From positions 1 through 11,896 of the forward strand of contig DOZO01000018.1 in NCBI GenBank assembly GCA_003517965.1: DNA of 11,896 nt. Direction: 5' to 3'. The position numbers and the translations under genes are program-made. Of the stretch, positions 7,505 through 11,896 are shown piece by piece (position 1 is the first letter of the stretch; every line of letters starts with the position of its first letter). The notes below the pieces were generated by a model, which searched no databases, was not told where the DNA came from, and worked only from the letters and a program-made list of their open reading frames with translations. This stretch comes from Desulfobulbaceae bacterium. Its GTDB lineage: Bacteria > Desulfobacterota > Desulfobulbia > Desulfobulbales > Desulfurivibrionaceae.

Positions 7505-7684
7505 ATGACTCATTCAGTTAAAATACCCGAGTCAGTTTTGAAGCCTGTTTCTGAGGATGCCATTTTGAAGGTGTCCAAGGAGATCGTGGTGAAGTTCATC
7601 GAGGTGGGTCGGCTTGCGCCGGCTAATTTTGACGAGATGTTTCGGGCCATCTATCAGTCGGTGCGGGACACCGTCAGGTCCTGA
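7505..7684 (+). CDS. Small 59-residue protein of unknown function, coupled to mpl
   Basis: An open frame of 59 codons runs from the ATG at 7505 to the TGA at 7682-7684, which is 2 bp before the mpl GTG. Codon use resembles that of the neighbouring genes and the product looks like a folded helical protein. After a polar N-terminus (1-18), residues 19-34 form an amphipathic helix, a turn with GRLAPANF follows (35-42), and residues 43-57 form a second helix. The spacing of hydrophobic residues and EIV...P...I resembles the N-terminal dimerisation part of MucR/Ros regulators, but there is no zinc finger. That likeness is from memory of the family and is only suggestive. No strong ribosome site precedes the ATG, only a GAG 6 nt upstream. 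Its position just ahead of mpl suggests cotranscription and translational coupling. Confidence 0.65.
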   Translation: MTHSVKIPESVLKPVSEDAILKVSKEIVVKFIEVGRLAPANFDEMFRAIYQSVRDTVRS

Positions 7685-7686
7685 TT

Positions 7687-9132
7687 GTGGTCATTTCTCC
7701 AGTGGGCCTTGATCCGCTTCTCAATCGCATTCCTGAGTATATCAAACATATTCATCTTATGGGCATCTGCGGCACCGGGGTTGGCGCCTTGGCCGGTATG
7801 CTTAAAAGCGCAGGATTTACTGTAACTGGTTCTGACCAGCAGGTTTATCCTCCCATGAGTGATTTTCTGGCCGGGTTGGGTATTGCGGTGCAGTCCGGTT
7901 ATTCCCCGAACAACCTTGAGCCGCGTCCTGATCTGGTGGTGGTCGGTAATGTCATTAGACGGGAAAACCCGGAAGCCCTGGCTCTGGCTGAGCTGGGCAT
8001 CCCGTATGCCTCCTTTCCTCAAGCTTTGAGTCATTTTTTTATCCGCGACAAGATCTCTCTGGTTGTGGCCGGAACCCATGGCAAGACCACGACTTCATCT
8101 CTTATGGCCAGTCTGCTGCGTGAGATCGGGGCGGAACCGAGTTTCATGATTGGTGGTCTGGTACAGGCCTTTGGCCGCAACTTCAATGTGGCGGAGGGAA
8201 AATATTTTGTCGCCGAAGGCGATGAATACGACACGGCCTTTTTCGACAAGGGGCCGAAGTTTCTCCATTACCGGCCCCAGATTGCCATCCTGACTAGTAT
8301 CGAGTTTGACCACGCCGATATCTATGCCGATCTTTCGGCCATAAAGGCCTCCTTTGCCAAGCTCGTCGCCAGCATGCCTGCGGATGGGTTTCTGGTGGCC
8401 TGTTGGGATGATCCGGTGGTTCGTGAGGTTTGTCAGGGGGCAGGGTGCACGGTGGTTGGCTACGGGTGTGCCGAGGGTTGCGACTGGCGGGTGACTGATT
8501 TGTGTATTCGCCCGGAATCCACCTCCTTTCAGGTCAGCAAAAACGGCTTTCCTTTTGGCGGTTATGAAAATGTCCTGCCTGGCCGACACAATGCCTTGAA
8601 TGCTCTGGCCGTGATCGCAGTGCTGGATATTCTGGGCTTTGCTCAGCAGGATGTTGCCATAGGTTTGCGAAAATTTCAGGGGGTGCGGCGGCGGCAGGAG
8701 GTTAGGGGAGTGGTACGCGGGGTGACGGTGATCGACGATTTTGCCCACCATCCCACCGCAGTTCGGGAAACTTTGGCCGCTCTGGCGGCTGCCTATGCCG
8801 GGCACCGTCTGGTAGCAGTTTTTGAGCCTCGGACCAACTCCAGCCGACGCAAGGTTTTTCAGGAGGCCTATGCCTCTGCCTTTGATGCCGCGGCGGAGGT
8901 TTTAGTGCGCGATCCTGCCCCCCTTGCCAATGTTCCGGACGCCGAACGCTTTTCCTCCCGGTTACTGGTTGAGGATCTGGTAAGCCGTGGTTTGGGAGCT
9001 GGGTATTTTTCGACAACCGAAGAGGTTCTTTCTTATCTTGATGGCAGCCTTCGTGAAGGTGACGTGGTGGTCATCATGTCTAATGGTGGGTTCGACAATA
9101 TTCATCAACGGCTTCTTGAGCTGCTGAGTTGA
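7687..9132 (+). CDS. mpl: UDP-N-acetylmuramate:L-Ala-gamma-D-Glu-meso-DAP ligase (Mpl)
   Basis: Mpl is a cytoplasmic Mur-ligase relative that reattaches recycled murein tripeptide to UDP-MurNAc using ATP, so it belongs to peptidoglycan recycling. The 481-residue product has the N-terminal Rossmann loop GICGTGVG (26-33), the Mpl-type GNVIRRENPE (87-96), the ATP P-loop GTHGKTTT (129-136), an EFDHADIY segment in the central domain, and DDFAHHP (350-356) in the C-terminal domain followed by FEPRTNSSRR. The NxxRxNPE and DDFAHHP forms favour Mpl over MurC, its closest paralogue. No cell-division or murein-synthesis cluster surrounds it, which also fits Mpl. The GTG at 7687 is the chosen start: it lies 2 bp after the small gene's stop, has only a weak ribosome site, and gives the family N-terminus. 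A start at Met25 would cut into the Rossmann fold. Confidence 0.9.
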   Translation: MVISPVGLDPLLNRIPEYIKHIHLMGICGTGVGALAGMLKSAGFTVTGSDQQVYPPMSDFLAGLGIAVQSGYSPNNLEPRPDLVVVGNVIRRENPEALALAELGIPYASFPQALSHFFIRDKISLVVAGTHGKTTTSSLMASLLREIGAEPSFMIGGLVQAFGRNFNVAEGKYFVAEGDEYDTAFFDKGPKFLHYRPQIAILTSIEFDHADIYADLSAIKASFAKLVASMPADGFLVACWDDPVVREVCQGAGCTVVGYGCAEGCDWRVTDLCIRPESTSFQVSKNGFPFGGYENVLPGRHNALNALAVIAVLDILGFAQQDVAIGLRKFQGVRRRQEVRGVVRGVTVIDDFAHHPTAVRETLAALAAAYAGHRLVAVFEPRTNSSRRKVFQEAYASAFDAAAEVLVRDPAPLANVPDAERFSSRLLVEDLVSRGLGAGYFSTTEEVLSYLDGSLREGDVVVIMSNGGFDNIHQRLLELLS

Positions 9133-9196
9133 ACTGGCCTCTGCTGGATGTTGAAAAAACGAGCGGAATAGCAGTTGTGATCTTGGTATTTATACC

Positions 9197-9225
9197 TTGA
9201 CTACTTGTCTTGATTTTGGTTTATT
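9197..9225 (+). promoter_or_regulatory. Possible promoter of the nuo operon
   Basis: TTGACT (9197-9202, five of six matches) and TTTATT (9220-9225, four of six) are 17 bp apart. Transcription would start near 9232 and give a leader of about 68 nt before nuoA. A dyad GGTA-TTTA-TACC (9185-9196) abuts the -35 box, and a palindrome cluster lies at the expected start point. No terminator is visible between the mpl stop (9132) and this site, so some transcription may enter from mpl. Confidence 0.45.
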
Positions 9226-9226
9226 T

Positions 9227-9247
9227 CTGACCTTTGGTCAGCGCTGA
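9227..9247 (+). promoter_or_regulatory. Overlapping palindromes at the predicted nuo transcription start
   Basis: CTGACC-TTT-GGTCAG (9227-9241) is a perfect 6-bp inverted repeat with a 3-nt spacer. Its right arm is shared with a second perfect 10-bp palindrome, TCAGCGCTGA (9238-9247). The two hairpins would exclude each other in RNA, and in DNA they could be an operator just downstream of the -10 box. The function is inferred from position alone. Confidence 0.4.
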
Positions 9248-9299
9248 TCCAGAATAATTCATATGTATTCATGCGCTTTAACATAAGGAGCATACCGTC

Positions 9300-9710
9300 G
9301 TGGAACAGCAGGCAACTCTTGATCTTCTCTATGTGGCGGCCTTTTTCCTTGGCGGACTGGGCTTTGCGGTTGGTCCATTTATTATCTCTTTCTTTCTTGC
9401 TCCCCGATCCACCCGACACACTCAAGGAAAAACAAAGCAGCTTATCGAATGCGGCATGGAGCCCATTGGCGACGCCTGGATCCGTTTCGGCATCGTTTAT
9501 TATCTCTATGCCCTGATGTTTGTGGCCTTTGCCGTGGATATCCTCTTCTTGTTTCCAGTGGCGCTCGTTTACAGGTCGCAGACGCTGGTTGGCGATCTGT
9601 ATGCCTTTGTCGAGATCCTGCTCTTTGTTTCAATCCTGTCCTTGATAATCATTTATGCCTGGAAAAAGGGAGTGTTTAAGTGGGAACGCAAAACATACAG
9701 CCCGCGATAG
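9300..9710 (+). CDS. nuoA: NADH-quinone oxidoreductase subunit A
   Basis: NuoA (ND3 homologue) is a small membrane subunit of complex I near the quinone cavity. The 136-residue product has three membrane helices at about 9-33, 63-90 and 101-121. The first loop holds the conserved E50-C51-G52-x-E54-P55 motif, which includes the ND3 switch-loop cysteine. Helix 2 reads FAVDILFLFP, where most family members read FDVE before the same aromatic stretch: the first acidic residue is Ala78 and the second is Asp80 instead of Glu. Helix 3 keeps Glu105. The GTG at 9300-9302 has AAGGAG (9285-9290) 9 nt upstream. The 3' end overlaps nuoB by 31 bp. It is the first gene of nuoABCD. Confidence 0.93.
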   Translation: MEQQATLDLLYVAAFFLGGLGFAVGPFIISFFLAPRSTRHTQGKTKQLIECGMEPIGDAWIRFGIVYYLYALMFVAFAVDILFLFPVALVYRSQTLVGDLYAFVEILLFVSILSLIIIYAWKKGVFKWERKTYSPR

Positions 9711-10177
9711 TTCAGTTTGCTCAGCTTGATAAGTTGCTTGCCTTAGGGCGCGCCAATTCTCTCTGGCCCATGACCTTTGGTCTTGCCTGTTGCGCCATTG
9801 AGATGATGGCCACTGGCGCCTCCCGCTTTGATTTGGCCCGATTCGGGGCCGAGGTGTTCCGGCCTTCCCCCCGCCAGTGCGACGTGATGATTGTAGCTGG
9901 CACCATCAGCAAAAAGATGGCCCCAGCCGTGGAAACCCTCTACGACCAGATGCCCGAACCAAAATGGGTCATTGCCATGGGTAACTGCGCCATCTCTGGC
10001 GGGCCGTTTGTGTTTGAAGGCCAGTACGGCATTGTAGAAGGCGCGGATAAGTTGTTTCCGGTGGACGTCTTTATTCCCGGCTGCCCGCCACGACCGGAGG
10101 CTTTGATTGAGGGGATTTTAGAGCTTGAAGAAAAGGTGACGGGGTCCCGCAGATGGCCAAGAGTGGAGGTCGGTTGA
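9680..10177 (+). CDS. nuoB: NADH-quinone oxidoreductase subunit B
   Basis: NuoB (PSST/Nqo6) holds iron-sulfur cluster N2, which passes electrons to quinone at the membrane interface. All four cluster ligands are present: the tandem pair C37-C38 in GLACCAIE, C103 in GNCAISGG, and C135 in PGCPPRPE. The 165-residue length and the order of motifs are typical, including RFGAEVFRPSPRQCD (54-68), which lines the quinone site. The GTG start at 9680 lies inside nuoA, 31 bp before its stop, with GGGAG (9668-9672) 7 nt upstream, so translation is coupled to nuoA. An ATG at codon 31 would remove conserved sequence and is rejected. The stop is 2 bp before the chosen nuoC start. Confidence 0.96.
   Translation: MGTQNIQPAIVQFAQLDKLLALGRANSLWPMTFGLACCAIEMMATGASRFDLARFGAEVFRPSPRQCDVMIVAGTISKKMAPAVETLYDQMPEPKWVIAMGNCAISGGPFVFEGQYGIVEGADKLFPVDVFIPGCPPRPEALIEGILELEEKVTGSRRWPRVEVG
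10165..10169 (+). promoter_or_regulatory. Ribosome binding site that sets the nuoC start
   Basis: GGAGG lies 10 nt before the ATG at 10180. The earlier in-frame ATG at 10153 has no such site and would overlap nuoB by 25 bp, so 10180 is preferred. Confidence 0.6.
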
Positions 10178-10179
10178 TC

Positions 10180-10752
10180 ATGAATTGTGCCGCGATCAAG
10201 GAAAAACTTACCGTCATTGGGGTTGAAATGGTAAGCGAAGCGGAGTATGCCCGCAAAGGGTTTGCTCTGGATGTGCAGGTTGCCCCTCATCTGCTTGTTG
10301 CCGCAGTGTCGGTGCTTGATGCGGAAGGATTTTTCATCGAGGCCATCACCGGGGTGGACTGGCTGGGTGAACAGGCGGCTTTGCGGAAAGAGGCAGAGGC
10401 AAAGGTGGCGGCAGAGGCAAAGGCCCAGCCCGAGGCCGAGGCGGCCGCAGGAGAAGCACCACCCCTCGTCTCGCAGCCAGCAGAACAGGGCGAGATCCCT
10501 GAAGATGCGCTTGAGGTGGTGTATGACTTTAATCATTACGAGGGGCTTTGCCGGGTGACGATCAGAGCCCGGCTCCCCCGCAGCAAACCCGAGATTGCCA
10601 CTATTTCGTCGATCTATCCAGGGGCGAACTGGCATGAGCGGGAAACCCATGATTTTTTCGGGATTATCTTTGTCGGACATCCCTATCTTGTGCCGTTGCT
10701 GTTGCCGGAAGATGCTGATTTTCATCCCCTGCTGAAGGATTTCCGCTCATGA
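10180..10752 (+). CDS. nuoC: NADH-quinone oxidoreductase subunit C with Ala/Glu-rich insertion
   Basis: NuoC (30-kDa subunit, Nqo5) packs on NuoD in the connecting arm of complex I and carries no cofactor. The 190-residue product starts with the usual alpha/beta domain, including EAITGVDWLG near residues 56-65. The conserved C-terminal block runs from YPGANWHERE through DFFGIIFVGHP to HPLLKDF. Between them, at about 66-111, lies a low-complexity Ala/Glu/Lys/Gln/Pro insertion that splits two strands normally separated by a short turn (GVDW before it and LEVVYDF after it). The DNA there holds an 18-bp-period duplication. The frame is intact on both sides, so the gene looks functional. It is a separate gene, not the nuoCD fusion found in enterobacteria, and overlaps nuoD by ATGA (10749-10752). 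Confidence 0.92.
   Translation: MNCAAIKEKLTVIGVEMVSEAEYARKGFALDVQVAPHLLVAAVSVLDAEGFFIEAITGVDWLGEQAALRKEAEAKVAAEAKAQPEAEAAAGEAPPLVSQPAEQGEIPEDALEVVYDFNHYEGLCRVTIRARLPRSKPEIATISSIYPGANWHERETHDFFGIIFVGHPYLVPLLLPEDADFHPLLKDFRS
10392..10423 (+). repeat. Short direct repeat inside nuoC, 18-bp period
   Basis: GGCAGAGGCAAAGG occurs at 10392-10405 and again at 10410-10423. The 18-bp step equals six codons and gives the protein repeats AEAKVA and AEAKAQ. It looks like an in-frame slippage duplication within the Ala/Glu-rich insertion. Confidence 0.7.
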
Positions 10753-11867
10753 GTACCTTTGCCCAAAGTCAAGCCAATGAAACCTTTGTCTTAAACCTTG
10801 GCCCGCAGCATCCTGCCACGCATGGGGTTTTGCGGGTAAAGCTGACCATGGACGGCGAGTACATCGTCGAGGCGGAGCCGGTTCTGGGCTACATCCACCG
10901 GATGCACGAGAAGATGGGGGAGAATCGAACCTGGGCCCAGTTTTTGCCTAATACCGGGCGGATTGACTATCTTCATGCTTTAGCTTACAACCATGGCTAT
11001 GTCTCGGTGGTGGAACGGGCTGCAAGTATTGAGGTGCCGGAGCGGGCTGAATACCTGCGGGTGATCACCGCTGAATTGAACAGGGTTTCCAGTCATCTCC
11101 TCTGGTTTGGCGCCTTTATCCTTGATCTGGGCGGGTTTTCACCGCTCCTCTATGCCTTTGATGACAGAGAACATATTCTTGACCTGTTGGAATCGGTGAC
11201 CGGTTCACGCCTAACCTATTGCTATTTTCGCTTTGGTGGAGTGTACAACGACATTGATGATAATTTTGTTACCGGAACGAGGGCATTTATTAAACGGTTG
11301 CGCGGACGGATGCCCATGTACCATAATCTGGTCACGAAGAACATCATCTTGATGAAACGACTCCAGGAGGTCGGACCGATTTCTGCGGAGATGTGCCGAA
11401 AATACGGGGCGACCGGTCCGGTTTGCCGGGGCTCCGGCATCAACTTTGATGTGCGCAAGCACGAGCCGTATTCCGTCTACCCGGAATTTGATTTTGAGGT
11501 GCCGGTGTACGAGCAGGGCGATTCTATGGCCCGCTACATGGTGCGGATGGACGAGATGGAGCAGAGTTTGCGTATCGTGGAACAGGCACTCGATAAGCTG
11601 CCCGAAGGTCCGGTCATGGCGGAGAAGGTCCCTAAAATCCTTAAACCAGCTAAGGGCGATTATTACCATGCCGTGGAAACGGCGCGCGGCTCATTTGGCG
11701 TACGGGTGATCAGCGACGGGAGCAACACCCCGTACCGGTTGAAACTTCGTTCTCCAACCTTTTCTAATTTGAGTCTTTTTGGCGAGGCCTGTCGGGGCAT
11801 GTTGCTACCTGATGTCCTTGCTTTGATGGGAAGTCTGGATCTGGTTATTCCCGAGATAGACAGGTAA
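10749..11867 (+). CDS. nuoD: NADH-quinone oxidoreductase subunit D
   Basis: NuoD (49-kDa subunit, Nqo4; related to NiFe-hydrogenase large subunits) forms the quinone-binding pocket together with NuoB. The 372-residue protein is complete. The N-terminal motif GPQHPATHG (18-26) contains His25. RIDYLHALAYNHGY (71-84) contains Tyr74. By alignment from memory these match the Nqo4 quinone-headgroup His and Tyr. Further family segments are GYIHRMHEK, ELNRVSSHLLW and the C-terminal SPTFSNL followed by LMGSLDLVIPEIDR. It lacks the hydrogenase CxxC metal ligands, as expected for complex I. The ATG overlaps the nuoC stop by 4 bp, with AAGGA (10735-10739) 9 nt upstream. The stop at 11865-11867 is followed closely by a new ribosome-site-like sequence, so the operon continues. 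Confidence 0.97.
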   Translation: MSTFAQSQANETFVLNLGPQHPATHGVLRVKLTMDGEYIVEAEPVLGYIHRMHEKMGENRTWAQFLPNTGRIDYLHALAYNHGYVSVVERAASIEVPERAEYLRVITAELNRVSSHLLWFGAFILDLGGFSPLLYAFDDREHILDLLESVTGSRLTYCYFRFGGVYNDIDDNFVTGTRAFIKRLRGRMPMYHNLVTKNIILMKRLQEVGPISAEMCRKYGATGPVCRGSGINFDVRKHEPYSVYPEFDFEVPVYEQGDSMARYMVRMDEMEQSLRIVEQALDKLPEGPVMAEKVPKILKPAKGDYYHAVETARGSFGVRVISDGSNTPYRLKLRSPTFSNLSLFGEACRGMLLPDVLALMGSLDLVIPEIDR

Positions 11868-11870
11868 GGA

Positions 11871-11896
11871 GTGAAACTGTTCAGCAGCACCACATC
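11871..11896 (+). CDS. Possible start of the next nuo gene (partial)
   Basis: After the nuoD stop an AAGGAG-like site (11866-11871) runs into a GTG at 11871, and that frame stays open to the window edge (eight codons). The spacing between site and GTG is too short, so a CTG at 11877 or a start beyond the window is just as likely. Complex I operons of this order usually continue with another nuo subunit, often nuoH or nuoE. Too little sequence is present to identify it. Confidence 0.25.

Noticed and set aside
10153..10179. Nine-residue N-terminal extension of nuoC
   Set aside because: It overlaps nuoB and has no ribosome site; GGAGG serves the ATG at 10180.
9940..10725. 261-codon minus-strand open frame across nuoB and nuoC
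   Set aside because: Both plus-strand genes are clear complex I subunits; the antisense product has no family features.

Overview
The window reads as ordinary chromosomal core sequence from a moderately GC-rich Gram-negative bacterium. The evidence is an Mpl-type murein-recycling ligase (meso-diaminopimelate wall), a complex I operon with separate nuoC and nuoD, Shine-Dalgarno-led genes with frequent GTG starts, and a CCA-encoding tRNA. My best guess is an anaerobic Desulfobacterota (deltaproteobacterial, Desulfobulbales-like) lineage, judged from general resemblance of the proteins and not from any search. I see no prophage, insertion sequence, CRISPR array or plasmid feature.

Layout. Positions 1-482 (minus) hold the 5' part of a membrane-anchored TPR protein gene that runs off the left edge. 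Its upstream gap (483-666) carries a 7-bp inverted repeat and two tandem 19-20 bp repeats. Positions 667-6175 (minus) form a tight three-gene cluster read right to left: a TSUP (TauE/SafE-type) membrane transporter, a YhaO/SbcD-like metallophosphoesterase, and a YhaN/SbcC-like SMC-type ATPase. The genes are 2 bp apart or overlap by 4 bp. Positions 6176-6360 are a divergent promoter region. nadC (NAD biosynthesis) follows on the plus strand, then tRNA-Ala(GGC) and a strong stem-plus-U-run terminator.

From 7505 a 59-codon gene of unknown function sits 2 bp upstream of mpl (peptidoglycan recycling). After a 167-bp regulatory gap with overlapping palindromes, nuoA-nuoB-nuoC-nuoD (NADH:quinone oxidoreductase) run to the right edge with overlapping or nearly abutting reading frames. 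The operon probably continues past the window.

How the genes work together. The YhaO/YhaN pair is expected to form an Mre11-Rad50-like nuclease/ATPase that processes DNA ends, made from one mRNA with the transporter. NuoA is a proton-channel-side membrane subunit. NuoB (N2 cluster), NuoC and NuoD form the quinone-reducing connecting module. No plainly novel system is visible. The points most worth a second look are the small MucR-N-terminus-like protein coupled to mpl, the Ala/Glu-rich insertion in NuoC, altered acidic residues in NuoA, and the unexplained repeats and palindromes in three intergenic regions.
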